Source of the DNA: Pseudomonas sp. PB106
GTDB lineage: Bacteria; Pseudomonadota; Gammaproteobacteria; Pseudomonadales; Pseudomonadaceae
Length of the DNA stretch: 62,517 nt
NCBI RefSeq assembly: GCF_009764645.1
Contig: NZ_RWIM01000198.1
Span: forward strand, 1-62,517
Direction: 5' to 3'
Under the pieces are notes generated by a model. The model saw nothing but the letters and a program-made list of their open reading frames with translations, did no database searches and had not been told where the DNA came from. A program made the translations under genes and the position numbers. Each line of letters starts with the position of its first letter. Positions within the stretch are counted from its first letter, which is position 1. Of the stretch, positions 52,322 to 61,657 are shown one piece after another.

Positions 52322-52774
52322 TCAGTCAACCAAGGTGCAGGCCATGACCACGGCATCTTCACGCCCACCCACCGCCGGATAATAATCCCGACGCCGGCCA
52401 ATCTCGTTGAAGCCATAGCGCTCGTACAAGCGGAACGCCGAGCGATTGCTGTCACGCACTTCGAGAAAACACTCCCGCGCCTCAGCCGCGTAGGCCCGCG
52501 ACATCAGGTGCTCAAGCAAGGTCAGCCCCAGACCGCGCCCCTGATTTTCCGGTTTGACGGTGATATTGAGCAGGTGCGCTTCATCAAGAATGATCTGCAC
52601 CACGCCGTGACCGACCTGTTGCTGGCCTTCGAACATCAGCCAGATCTGGTATTTGCCCAGGCCGTCGAGAAAAATCCCGCGGGTCCACGGATGGCTGTAC
52701 GCGGCGAACTCAATCTTCAGCACAGCGTCCAGATCCGCCTCGGTCATCGGGCGGAACGATACAGCGTCACTCAT
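52322..52774 (-). CDS. rimI: ribosomal protein S18-alanine N-acetyltransferase
   Basis: GNAT enzyme, 150 residues. The acetyl-CoA loop is VKPENQGRGLGLTLLEHLM, followed by FLEVRDSNRSAFRLYERYGFNEIGRRRDYYP, the RimI signature. Its start overlaps the holD-like stop by 8 bases, the same pairing as E. coli holD-rimI. Confidence 0.95.
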   Translation of the reverse strand: MSDAVSFRPMTEADLDAVLKIEFAAYSHPWTRGIFLDGLGKYQIWLMFEGQQQVGHGVVQIILDEAHLLNITVKPENQGRGLGLTLLEHLMSRAYAAEARECFLEVRDSNRSAFRLYERYGFNEIGRRRDYYPAVGGREDAVVMACTLVD

Positions 52775-53564
52775 TCGATTCTTTCCAGCGCGCCATCAGC
52801 CGACGCATGGCTTGCCACACAGCGGCTTTGCGCTGTGGCTCTTCCATTAACAATTCCAGACCGGGAATGGCCCAGGCCAGGCCCAGCCCTTCGATCTGCA
52901 ATTCACGATTGAAGGCTTCAGCGTCCGCTTCACCGGCAAAGCGCACCGCCGGCAGGCCGATCAGCCACAGACAGGCGCATGGCGCCGCTTCCATTTGTAC
53001 CGACAGGAAACCCTGGACGAAGTCGCGCGCCGCCTCCGGGCCTTGATCCATGTTGCCGCGATTGAGCCACGGCCAGCGTACCGGCTCGCCAACAATTTGC
53101 GGCGCATCCGGCAGACCGGCGGCGCGCAGCATGTCTTTGAGCAACAGGTAGGCCGGATCGCGGCTCTGGAAGGCTTCGCCTGTGGGTAACTCGACCAACA
53201 GCAGACAGCGGCCGGCGCGCAGCAATTGCAGGGCGAAACGCGGTGGTGGCACCGGGGCCGGTTTGGCGATCACTGGCGTGTCTTCGACCACTTCCACCGG
53301 TTTGGCCCCGGTGCGGGTACTCGCCAGAGAGGGGCGCGGCACTTCGATTTTCGACCGTTCGCTCGGACGCGCAACAGGCTGCACCGGCGCTTCGGCCTGT
53401 GGCGCGGGCACCAGCGGGGCCTCCACCTCGGGCTCGGGCATGTCCAGCAGCTCGGGCCGCGATGGCGCGGCAAAGGGCAATTCGGTGCGCGGCAGCCAGT
53501 TGACCACCTGCATGGCGTTCAAATAGGCGCGGCGGCGAGACTCGATAAGCAAAGGGTCGGCCAC
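52767..53564 (-). CDS. holD: DNA polymerase III psi subunit (cryptic pseudomonad HolD)
   Basis: 265 residues. The N-terminal 30 residues (AYLNAMQVVNWLPRTELPF) and C-terminal 120 residues hold the only ordered regions; between them is a Pro/Ala-rich linker (about 40-115). The C-terminal AIPGLELLMEEPQRKAAVWQAM resembles the E. coli psi ending (LTDLRANPTARAALWQQI). Position next to rimI also matches holD. The P. aeruginosa psi protein was found biochemically as a large divergent 'cryptic' subunit. Automatic tools may call this TonB because of the Pro-rich linker; there is no N-terminal membrane anchor to support that. Confidence 0.72.
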   Translation of the reverse strand: MADPLLIESRRRAYLNAMQVVNWLPRTELPFAAPSRPELLDMPEPEVEAPLVPAPQAEAPVQPVARPSERSKIEVPRPSLASTRTGAKPVEVVEDTPVIAKPAPVPPPRFALQLLRAGRCLLLVELPTGEAFQSRDPAYLLLKDMLRAAGLPDAPQIVGEPVRWPWLNRGNMDQGPEAARDFVQGFLSVQMEAAPCACLWLIGLPAVRFAGEADAEAFNRELQIEGLGLAWAIPGLELLMEEPQRKAAVWQAMRRLMARWKESNE

Positions 53565-53733
53565 TTGTGGATAACTGAAGTGGGCTGATTCTACCGCCCT
53601 TCGCTCAAGATCGCTTGCTGTTGATCGATAGCCTTTATCTTAGAAAATGCGACAGCCCGTCCCGAGAGTGAATCGCATCCTTCATGATGCAGTACAATCG
53701 CGTCTTTTTATTGCCAACCAGCCGGGCATTCCG

Positions 53734-55026
53734 ATGATCGAACCCAAGCGCGTCTTGCGCGCCCTCGCTGAACACTGGGCGCTTCTGGAGCCTTTGTGCG
53801 AGCACTTCGACCAAGGCACATTGAGCCTCAACGAACTGCGCGCGCAACTGGCCGCCCAACAACTGGACAGCACGCCGCAGGACATCACCAGCCTGCTCGA
53901 CGTGTGGATTCGTCTCGATATTCTGATTCCGGTGGCGAAAAGCCCGAACCGTTTCGAGCTGAACGCGCAGATTCACGACTTCCTCGCTTACCTGCGTCGC
54001 GAACACCGCTTGGGCCTGTGCCTGGAAATCGAAGCCTATCTGCGTCACCTCGAACGTCTGGCCGGTTACATTCAGGACGCGTTCGAAGTCCGTGACGGCC
54101 ACGATCTCGCCCGCCAGTTGCGCTTGCTCGACATGCGCGTGCGCGACGTGTTGAAGAAGCTCGACAACGACGAACAGGCCTTGGTGGCCGTCGCTGAACG
54201 GGCGAAGACCAGCGACCGGCAGATTCCGCTGCGTCAGCGTTACGCCGAAGTGTTGGCGACGTGGGACGAATACGTCGAGCCGATGATCGATCTGGTGAAC
54301 GCCGACGGCGCCTTCGAACAAGGCGTGCGCAAAGTTGAAACCGTCTTGCTGAAAATGCTCAGCGAGCAACAGCGCCTCGGCCATCTGGTCGACGACGACA
54401 TGCTCCTGCGCACCCACGCGCGCATCCTCGAAATGCAGACCAGCGCGCAACTGACTTTGCGTCACGCTCGCGAACTGTTGCTGCCCCTGCGTGAAGAAGC
54501 CCGCCGGCACAACGCCGTGACCCGTGGCGCCGCATTGGCACTGGCGGCGATCCGCCGTAAAGGCATCGATGCCGTGCCGCAAGCCGCGATGCCGCTGTTC
54601 ACCCGCCCGCAAAGCACCTTCCTCGGCAGCGCCAGTCAGGTCGAAGCCTACGTCTACGCCTTGGCGCGATTCGAGCCGAAACCGGCGCGCTTCCCCAAGG
54701 CGCACAAGACCCAAAAAGGCGAAGCCCCGCGTGCCCCGCGCACCGTGCGCGAGATGGTCGACCGCTGCGAAGAAGCCCTGCCGATGCCGGATCTGATGAC
54801 CTGGCTGCTGGAGCAGGAACCGGACGGCGCCACTGACGAATTGCTCTACTGGTTCTCGCGCCTGTCGCGGGAAAAACGCTTCAAGCGCGAGCGTCTGGAA
54901 CGCCGCGAATACCATACTCACGAGCACCAGGTCAGCCTGCGCTCCTTCGCCCTGCTCTCGGCCAGCAACACCGCCGCCGAGGATTCTGCGAGCGCCCTCC
55001 CTGCAGGTACTTCAAATGCATCTTGA
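53734..55026 (+). CDS. mksF: MksF, kleisin of the MksBEF condensin
   Basis: 430 residues, MukF-like. N-terminal winged-helix/dimer part (1-120: LNELRAQLAAQQLDSTPQDI, LLDVWIRLDILIPV), then a long helical middle, then a C-terminal winged helix that would bind the SMC head. The start at 53734 is favoured because the upstream in-frame codons give a poor lead. Together with MksE and MksB it compacts and segregates the chromosome. Overlaps mksE by 11 bases. Confidence 0.88.
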   Translation: MIEPKRVLRALAEHWALLEPLCEHFDQGTLSLNELRAQLAAQQLDSTPQDITSLLDVWIRLDILIPVAKSPNRFELNAQIHDFLAYLRREHRLGLCLEIEAYLRHLERLAGYIQDAFEVRDGHDLARQLRLLDMRVRDVLKKLDNDEQALVAVAERAKTSDRQIPLRQRYAEVLATWDEYVEPMIDLVNADGAFEQGVRKVETVLLKMLSEQQRLGHLVDDDMLLRTHARILEMQTSAQLTLRHARELLLPLREEARRHNAVTRGAALALAAIRRKGIDAVPQAAMPLFTRPQSTFLGSASQVEAYVYALARFEPKPARFPKAHKTQKGEAPRAPRTVREMVDRCEEALPMPDLMTWLLEQEPDGATDELLYWFSRLSREKRFKRERLERREYHTHEHQVSLRSFALLSASNTAAEDSASALPAGTSNAS

Positions 55027-55717
55027 TCTTTCCGAACTGTCGCAACTCGCGCCGATCTTCCGCGAGCTGTTCAAGGGTTACCACGTCAGCCGCCGCGATC
55101 CGGAGCTGTACGCGCAACTGTCGAACTTCCAGGATCAGTACCGCACGCTGTTCAAGGCCCTGGGCTTTGAGCTGGTCTGCGACACCCGTGGTTTCTACTA
55201 CTTCGTGCCGGACATGGCCGCTGCAGCGGTGAACAAGACTGCGCAACGTCTGGCGCTGTTCACCTTCATCCTCGTCGAGCATCTGGCCGATCAGGGCCGC
55301 GACCCGATCGCCGTGCTCGATGGCGGCAGCCTCGGCCGCGAAGAGTTGCCGTCGCTGCTGGAGAAATACCGCGACCTGTTCATTCAGGCCGAAGTGCAGA
55401 CCGTTGAAGAACTCGAAGAAAAGATCATGCGCCGCATGACTCAACTCGGTTTCGCCGGCGAAGAAAACGGCGTGTACCGCTTTCTGCCGCCGATGCACCG
55501 TTTCCTCGACGTGTGCCTGTCGGTGCAACAAGACCGCGACTTGGCGGCCAGCGTGCACAGCGTATTGCCGCTGCCAGCGCCGGTGCTGATCGACGAAGCG
55601 GCGGAAGCCAAATTCCTCGAAACCGACGACCCGCTCGATCTCACAGAGTTTGACGAAGAAAGCGAAGAAGACGCACTGGCCCGCGCCATTGCCGAAGAAC
55701 AGGAGTCCGACGCATGA
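55016..55717 (+). CDS. mksE: MksE, winged-helix subunit of MksBEF
   Basis: 233 residues, MukE-like. Two winged-helix regions about 1-110 and 115-200, with LSQLAPIFRELFKGYHVSRRDPE at the start, then an acidic C-terminal tail (DLTEFDEESEEDALARAIAEEQ). Overlaps mksB by 4 bases (ATGA). Binds the kleisin MksF and controls MksB activity. Confidence 0.88.
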   Translation: MHLDLSELSQLAPIFRELFKGYHVSRRDPELYAQLSNFQDQYRTLFKALGFELVCDTRGFYYFVPDMAAAAVNKTAQRLALFTFILVEHLADQGRDPIAVLDGGSLGREELPSLLEKYRDLFIQAEVQTVEELEEKIMRRMTQLGFAGEENGVYRFLPPMHRFLDVCLSVQQDRDLAASVHSVLPLPAPVLIDEAAEAKFLETDDPLDLTEFDEESEEDALARAIAEEQESDA

Positions 55718-58554
55718 GCCAGGAACGCTACGGCATCCGCCGCTTTGCTCTTTTGAACACTGCCGGTTATAGCCTCGGCCTGTTCCCGCTGGAGGAACCG
55801 TTGTCGGTTTACGGCGCGAACAACCTCGGTAAATCGGCGTCGATCAACGCGCTGCAATTCCCGATTCTGGCGCGCATGTCGGACATGAGCTTCGGAAAGT
55901 ACAGCCTCGAACAATCGCGGCGGTTCTACTTCGCTTCCGACACCAGCTACATCCTCGTCGAAGTGAACTTGCCCCACGGTCCGCACGTGATTGGCGTGGT
56001 CGGGCGTGGCCCGGGCGGCGGTTTCGGTCACCAGTTCTTCGCCTACGCCGGCAAGCTCGATCTGGCCCATTACCAGAAAAACGACACCTGCCTGCGCCAG
56101 AAAGAGCTGTTCAGCAACCTCGAGAAAGAAGGCCTGAAAGCCTACGAACTCAAGCCGGATGAACTGCGTCGTTTGCTGGTGGGCGGTCACACGTCGATCC
56201 CACTGGACCTGACGCTGATCCCGCTGCGCTCCACTAGCGAACAGAGCCTGAAGACCTTCCGCGCGCTGTTCATCAACTTGTTGCACATGCGCGAAATTAC
56301 TGCCGCGAAGTTGAAGCAGTTGTTCCTCGATGCCTTCGAACACAGCCTGCGTTCCGGCAGCGTCGATTACATCGCCGCGTGCGAAGAAGCCTTCCGCGAT
56401 GTGCGGCGCATGGAGCAGGATTACAACTCGCTGGTCGCTGCCGGCCCGTTGGTCGAAGCCTTGGCCAACGGCGTGAAGCAGCGCGACGTGCTGCGCGGCA
56501 AACTGCATCGCCTGTCGCCGCTGCTCGATTCGTTGCTCGGCACCTGGTCGGACTACGCCAGTGCGCGCAAGGAAGAGCTGACGATTCAGGCCGACCACTA
56601 CCGTGGCGAGCAGGACAGTCTGCAAAACGATCAGCGCGGCGGCACCCAGGAACTGATGCGTCTGGAGCGGGAAATCTCCGGCATCCAGCGTTGGCTCGGT
56701 GAGTTGTCGGTATTGAAGAACCGCTTTGCCCTAGTCGATGACGTTAAAGTGCTGGAGCAACAATTGCTCGCCGCCAAGGACGCTCACGACGAACTCGCCG
56801 GTGCCTTGGCGCAGTCCCGTCAGTTCAGCGCGGAAGATTTGGAAGAGCGCGTGCGCGATCTGGAAAAACGCCTGAAGTCGGTGAAGCAGCAACTCGATCA
56901 CGCCGACAACAACAGCTACGCCCGACTGCGCGAAGAATTCTCGCAACAAGACGTCGAGCGTCTAATGCGCCTGTTCAACAGCGCATTGTTCAGCCTGCCG
57001 CTGGGCGAACACGGCATCACCCTCGATGACGACGGCGAGTGGGTCAAATCGGTTGAGCTGATCCTCGATGGCTTCAAAGGCGAACGTTTCGAAGTGCCGG
57101 GCCTGTCGATCGACATCTCGCACATCGAGCCTCCGGCCCTTCAGGCCTTGGCTGACCGCGCCGCGTTGCGCGATCAGAAAGAGCGTCTGGAAAAAGAACT
57201 CAAGCAACTGAAAACCCAGCAAGCCGTCGCCGCTGACCGCTCCGCGAGCAAGACCCAGACCGAGGCGCTTTACCAGCAAGTGCTGGACGCGCAGAAGGCG
57301 CTGGAAGACTTCCGCCGCACGCAAACCCTGAGCGCCGAAGAAAGTGACAAGCTCGAGCAACTGGCGCAGATGGAAGGCGCGCAGGACGAACTCAAGCGCT
57401 CCAGCGATGCCTTCACCGAACGCGTCCAGCAACTGTCGGCCAAGCTGCAACTGGTCGGCCGCCAGATCGCCGACATGGAAGCCAAGCAACGCACCCTCGA
57501 CGATGCGTTGCGCCGCCGTCAGCTGCTGCCGGCGGATCTGCCGTTCGGCACGCCGTTCATGGATCCGGTCGACGATTCGATGGACAACCTGCTGCCGCTG
57601 CTCAACGACTATCAGGACAGCTGGCAAGGCCTGCTGCGCGCCGATGGCCAGATCGAAGCGCTGTACGCGCAAGTGCGCCTCAAAGGCGTGGCCAAGTTCG
57701 ACAGCGAAGACGACATGGAGCGCCGTCTGTCGCTGCTGATCAACGCGTATGCGCACCGTACCGATGAAGCCCTGACGCTGGGCAAGGCCCGTCGCGCGGC
57801 AGTCACCGACATTGCCCGGACCCTGCGCAATATCCGCAGCGACTACGACAGCCTCGAGCATCAACTGGCGCTGTTCAACCGCGAGATCAACAAGCGTCAG
57901 GTCTCCAACCTGCAGAGCTTCCGCATCGTCCTCGCGCCGAACAAAGAAGCGCTCAAGCACATCGACCAGATCATCCACAGCGCCGGTCAGTACGAAGAAG
58001 GCGAAACCCTGTCGGTGTTCGACCTTAGCCAGAGCGCCGAGCAGGACAACAAGAACGAAGAGGCCAAGGAATACCTCGCACGTTTGGTGGCAGCAAACCA
58101 CAACCAGCTCGGTCTCAAGGACTTGTTCGAGCTGGCGTTCGAGATCACCAAGGTCAACGGTCAACCGGTTATCCACACCGACATCGATGGCGCGGCGTCC
58201 AACGGCACGACCATGACCATCAAGGCACTGACCAACATGTACTTGTTGCTGCACTTGATGGATCGCGATCAGGCCGGCCGCGTGCGTCTGCCGTACTACC
58301 TCGACGAGGCGGCGGACATCGACGAGAAGAACCAGGCCGCGCTGCTGGAAACCAGCCTGCAACTGGGCTTCGTGCCGATTCTGGCGAGCGTGAAGCCGCA
58401 GGTCTGCGCCAGTGTCGCAATCGACTTGGAAGGCGGCAGCGGCCCGGCGGGGATCTACATTGATGAGGCGGACTGGAAGTACATCCGTCGCCACGATGTG
58501 GTGAAGGCGACGCTGAATGTTGAGGCGGATGAGCCGGAGCTGGATGCGGTTTGA
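55714..58554 (+). CDS. mksB: MksB, SMC-like ATPase of MksBEF
   Basis: 946 residues, the size of PAO1 MksB (PA4686). The Walker A variant YGANNLGKSASINAL is at about 28-42; coiled coils cover about 250-430 and 480-750 on either side of a hinge, and the head Walker B is LPYYLDEAADIDEKNQ near 866. Shorter than MukB, as expected for Mks. There is no mksG/JetD nuclease gene next to it, so this is the chromosomal condensin rather than the plasmid-defence Wadjet. Followed by a strong terminator. Confidence 0.92.
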   Translation: MSQERYGIRRFALLNTAGYSLGLFPLEEPLSVYGANNLGKSASINALQFPILARMSDMSFGKYSLEQSRRFYFASDTSYILVEVNLPHGPHVIGVVGRGPGGGFGHQFFAYAGKLDLAHYQKNDTCLRQKELFSNLEKEGLKAYELKPDELRRLLVGGHTSIPLDLTLIPLRSTSEQSLKTFRALFINLLHMREITAAKLKQLFLDAFEHSLRSGSVDYIAACEEAFRDVRRMEQDYNSLVAAGPLVEALANGVKQRDVLRGKLHRLSPLLDSLLGTWSDYASARKEELTIQADHYRGEQDSLQNDQRGGTQELMRLEREISGIQRWLGELSVLKNRFALVDDVKVLEQQLLAAKDAHDELAGALAQSRQFSAEDLEERVRDLEKRLKSVKQQLDHADNNSYARLREEFSQQDVERLMRLFNSALFSLPLGEHGITLDDDGEWVKSVELILDGFKGERFEVPGLSIDISHIEPPALQALADRAALRDQKERLEKELKQLKTQQAVAADRSASKTQTEALYQQVLDAQKALEDFRRTQTLSAEESDKLEQLAQMEGAQDELKRSSDAFTERVQQLSAKLQLVGRQIADMEAKQRTLDDALRRRQLLPADLPFGTPFMDPVDDSMDNLLPLLNDYQDSWQGLLRADGQIEALYAQVRLKGVAKFDSEDDMERRLSLLINAYAHRTDEALTLGKARRAAVTDIARTLRNIRSDYDSLEHQLALFNREINKRQVSNLQSFRIVLAPNKEALKHIDQIIHSAGQYEEGETLSVFDLSQSAEQDNKNEEAKEYLARLVAANHNQLGLKDLFELAFEITKVNGQPVIHTDIDGAASNGTTMTIKALTNMYLLLHLMDRDQAGRVRLPYYLDEAADIDEKNQAALLETSLQLGFVPILASVKPQVCASVAIDLEGGSGPAGIYIDEADWKYIRRHDVVKATLNVEADEPELDAV

Positions 58555-58575
58555 TCGGCGTTAACTGAAGGCAAT

Positions 58576-58614
58576 AAAAAGGGCCGCGATCTGTTTGGAT
58601 CGCGGCCCTTTTTT
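58576..58614 (+). terminator. rho-independent terminator after mksB
   Basis: AAAGGGCCGCGATC, short loop, GATCGCGGCCCTTTTTT. A 14-pair stem with T-run. Confidence 0.94.
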
Positions 58615-58646
58615 ATGGCTTGGGATTTTTGCTGATTTTTAGGGCC

Positions 58647-58714
58647 CTATCGCGAGCAGGCTCACTCCTACAGTTGGAATGCGTTCCCCTGTAGGAGTGA
58701 GCCTGCTCGCGATG
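58647..58714. repeat. REP pair, GAGTGAGCCTGCTCGC family
   Basis: TATCGCGAGCAGGCTCACTC then CTACAG faces CTGTAGGAGTGAGCCTGCTC then GCGATGG. Lies between convergent mksB and pqiB. Confidence 0.92.
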
Positions 58715-58737
58715 GCGCCACTTCAGACACCACAGAA

Positions 58738-61041
58738 TTACTTACCGAGCGAAATCTTCGGCGCCCAGGTCAGCCACTCATCCTCAAACTTGTCGAACAA
58801 CGGAAACGTCTGCTCAGCCCGCGCCTGATTGCCCATGCGATCGCCGTCCGGCGTGGCGAAAGCAATACCGCCCTGAATCGCAGTCTCCAGCGACTCGGTT
58901 CGCACTGTCAGCCCGTTGAACAAACCGATATCAAACCCGACTCCGCTGGTGTTCCAGAAGCGGCTGCCGCTGCGCACCAATGGCGCGTATTTCGGCTCGA
59001 TCAAAATGTGCACCAGCACACGATCGGCGGTCTGGCCCAACTCGTAACCGGTGACTTTACCCACGGTAATTTCACGGTAGGTCACCGGCACACCCGGTTT
59101 CAGCGAACCACGACGGGCAGCACTCAACACCAGACTCAGCCCTGCCTCTTGTTTGGTCACTTCCGGCGCAGCGGCCAGCGCAGTGAAGTTCTTTTGCGGG
59201 CCGAGGTTCTTGGCCGCCGGTTGTACTTCGATGTACTTCCCGGTCACCAGGGTTTCCAGATTCTCTGTCTTGATCAGCCCCAACTCCGGTTTGACCACCC
59301 AGAACTGACTGCCAACCCGGGCAATCCTCTCCGGCACCTCAGTGATACGCGCCGTGAGGATGACCGATTGCAGGTCGTCAGTCAGATCGACGCTTTCAAT
59401 CTTGCCGACATCCAGTCCCTTGAAGCGAACCGGCGTGCCACTGCTGAGACCGTCGGCGCGATCGACTTTGATCGTCACGACGCTGCCTTTTTTACTGGCG
59501 TCGTCATGGTTGGCGAACAGACGGAAACGCGGGATACGCTTCTGCAACGGCGCCTTGGCTTGCGGCGTTTCGAAGGCAATACCGCCAGCCATCAGAGTTT
59601 GCAGCGATTCACTCTTGACCTGAATTCCGCCGGTCAAACCGCCGGTCAGGGTGACACCACTAACGTTCCAGAAACGCGTCGAGGCGTTGACCAGGTTTTC
59701 GTATTCCTTCTCGATGTGCACACCAACGATGATCTGCTTACGTGTCTTGGAGAACTGATAGCTCTGCACCGAACCGACCTTGACCTGTTTGAACAGAATC
59801 GGACTGCCAACATCGATCGAGCCGAGGGTGTCGGTGAACAACACCAAGTGCAGACCCGGCGAACGCAGGTCCAGTGGCGGCGCTTTCGGACGTGCCTCGA
59901 ATTCGCGTTTCGGCGGCGCGCCTTTGTCACCCGGGCGCACGGCGATGTAGTTACCTTTCACCAGCGCTTCCAGACCGGTGATTCCGGCGAGGGAAATCGA
60001 CGGTTTGACCACCCAGAACTGCGTGCCGTCGACCAGATAGTCTTCAGCCAATGGATCAAGGGTCAACTCGGCGGTGGCGCTGTTCAGATCCGCGTCGACC
60101 TTCAGTGCTTTGAGGTTGCCGACCTGAATGCCTTTGTACATTACTGGAGTTCGACCGGCCTGCAGGCCTTCGAAATCGCTGAGTTTGACTTTCACGCGAA
60201 TCCCGGCAGCGGCGGCGTCGAAGTCCTCATAGAGACGGAACGGCAGGCTTGGATCGGTCGGCGGACTGTCCTTGCGGTTTTCCGGCGTGGCGAAGGCGAT
60301 ACCGCCGGCGACGATGCTGGCCAGCGACTCACTGCGTACTTTCACACCGGACAGGTTGGCGTCGATGCTGATGCCGCTGGCATTCCAGAACCGCGTGTGT
60401 TTGCGCACCAGTTTGGCGTAGGTCGGCTCGATGAAGACTTTGAGCTCGACAGTGCTCTGATCCTCTGAGAGCAGATAGCTTTTGACCTGGCCGACTTTGA
60501 TCTGTTTGTAGAACACCGGGCTGCCCCGACTCAGTGAACCGAGACGGTCCGCCTTGATGGTCAGGTGCAGACCGGGCTTGGCGTCGGACAGCGGCGGCTC
60601 TTCGGCCAGCGCCTTGAACTTGCGTGTCGGCTCGCCTTCGCCGGGACTGATGGCGACGTAGTTACCCGAGACCAGGGTCTCCAATCCAGTGATACCGGCC
60701 AGGGTCACGCTCGGCTTGACCAGCCAGAAGCGCGTGCTGGTCTTGAGGTATTGCTCGACGTCCTTGTTCATCTCGACGGTGGCGATCACGCCTTTGGAGT
60801 TGCCCTCGTCATCGAGTTTGAGCGTCTTGACCTTGCCGACCGACATGCCTTTGTACATGACTTCGGTCTTGTTGGCCTGGATGCCTTCGCCGCTTTCGAA
60901 GCGGACCTGGATCTCGATACCGGTTTCGGAATAGGCACGCCAGCCGAGCCAGCCGCCGATGATCAGGGCGATCAGAGGCAGCACCCAAATGGCAGACCAG
61001 TTCGAAGCCGGTCGGGTTTTCGCTACGGGCAAATCAGTCAT
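58738..61041 (-). CDS. pqiB: PqiB/LetB-type MCE protein with six MCE domains
   Basis: Periplasm-spanning lipid-transport tube anchored in the inner membrane. 767 residues. One N-terminal helix (about 15-36) and then six MCE repeats, each with a YKG/YKQ-type core: GMSVGKVKTL, QIKVGQVKSY, GIQVGNLKAL, QVKVGSVQSY, GLDVGKIESV and EITVGKVTGY. E. coli PqiB has three and LetB seven, so this is an intermediate length. The stop and start overlap the PqiA-like gene by 8 bases; the trio reads leftwards as pqiA-pqiA-pqiB. No pqiC follows. Confidence 0.92.
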   Translation of the reverse strand: MTDLPVAKTRPASNWSAIWVLPLIALIIGGWLGWRAYSETGIEIQVRFESGEGIQANKTEVMYKGMSVGKVKTLKLDDEGNSKGVIATVEMNKDVEQYLKTSTRFWLVKPSVTLAGITGLETLVSGNYVAISPGEGEPTRKFKALAEEPPLSDAKPGLHLTIKADRLGSLSRGSPVFYKQIKVGQVKSYLLSEDQSTVELKVFIEPTYAKLVRKHTRFWNASGISIDANLSGVKVRSESLASIVAGGIAFATPENRKDSPPTDPSLPFRLYEDFDAAAAGIRVKVKLSDFEGLQAGRTPVMYKGIQVGNLKALKVDADLNSATAELTLDPLAEDYLVDGTQFWVVKPSISLAGITGLEALVKGNYIAVRPGDKGAPPKREFEARPKAPPLDLRSPGLHLVLFTDTLGSIDVGSPILFKQVKVGSVQSYQFSKTRKQIIVGVHIEKEYENLVNASTRFWNVSGVTLTGGLTGGIQVKSESLQTLMAGGIAFETPQAKAPLQKRIPRFRLFANHDDASKKGSVVTIKVDRADGLSSGTPVRFKGLDVGKIESVDLTDDLQSVILTARITEVPERIARVGSQFWVVKPELGLIKTENLETLVTGKYIEVQPAAKNLGPQKNFTALAAAPEVTKQEAGLSLVLSAARRGSLKPGVPVTYREITVGKVTGYELGQTADRVLVHILIEPKYAPLVRSGSRFWNTSGVGFDIGLFNGLTVRTESLETAIQGGIAFATPDGDRMGNQARAEQTFPLFDKFEDEWLTWAPKISLGK

Positions 61042-61657
61042 GGTCGTCGTCCGACTCCGTGTTATCCCAAATCAGTCGGGGATCGAAAGTTACTGCGGCG
61101 AGCATCGTCAGGACCACCACACTGGCGAAGGCGATGGCGCCAAGATTGGCTTCGACACTGGCAATCCGGCCGAAGTTGACGACCGCCACGAGAATGGCGA
61201 TCACAAAAATATCGAGCATCGACCAACGACCGATGAACTCGATGAAGCGGTACATCCAGATACGCTGGCGGGCCGACAACGGCTGCTTTCGTTGTACCGA
61301 AAACAGCAGCAGTGCGATGCCGACCAGTTTGAAGGTCGGCACCAGAATACTGGCGATGAACACCACGGCAGCAATCGGGATCATGCCGTGCTGCACCAAC
61401 TGGATCACGCCGGACATGATGGTGCTCGGATCACCTTGGCCCAGAGAACTGACCGTCATGATCGGCAAGACATTCGCCGGGATATAGATAATCGCGGCGG
61501 TGATCAGCAGTGCCCAGGTACGTACGAGGCTGTTCGGACGACGAGCGTGAACCAACGCACCGCAGCGGGTGCAGGTTTGCTCGTCGGCGTCCGCTTCCTG
61601 CCTGTTCAACTCGTGGCATTCGGTGCACGTCAGAATGCCTGCATCAATCGCCCGCAT
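61034..61657 (-). CDS. pqiA: half-length PqiA protein, second copy
   Basis: 207 residues: an N-terminal CxxC-x(n)-CxxC zinc ribbon (TCTECHE, TCTRCGA) and about four membrane helices (ITAAIIYIPANVLPIMTV the first). E. coli PqiA (417) contains two such units in one chain; here each unit is a separate gene. Overlaps pqiB by 8 bases and the other half-PqiA by 14. Probably loads or removes lipid at the inner-membrane end of the MCE tube. Confidence 0.9.
   Translation of the reverse strand: MRAIDAGILTCTECHELNRQEADADEQTCTRCGALVHARRPNSLVRTWALLITAAIIYIPANVLPIMTVSSLGQGDPSTIMSGVIQLVQHGMIPIAAVVFIASILVPTFKLVGIALLLFSVQRKQPLSARQRIWMYRFIEFIGRWSMLDIFVIAILVAVVNFGRIASVEANLGAIAFASVVVLTMLAAVTFDPRLIWDNTESDDDHD

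Noticed and set aside
52767..53564. TonB energy transducer
   Set aside because: Pro-rich segment only; no N-terminal membrane anchor and no TonB C-terminal motif, while context and C-terminus match HolD.
56962..58494. 510-codon open frame opposite mksB
   Set aside because: Antisense shadow; mksB has Walker A/B and coiled-coil pattern on the plus strand.
53734..58554. Wadjet (JetABCD) plasmid-defence system
   Set aside because: Only three genes, no JetD/MksG nuclease, terminator directly after mksB, and the location matches the chromosomal MksBEF of P. aeruginosa.
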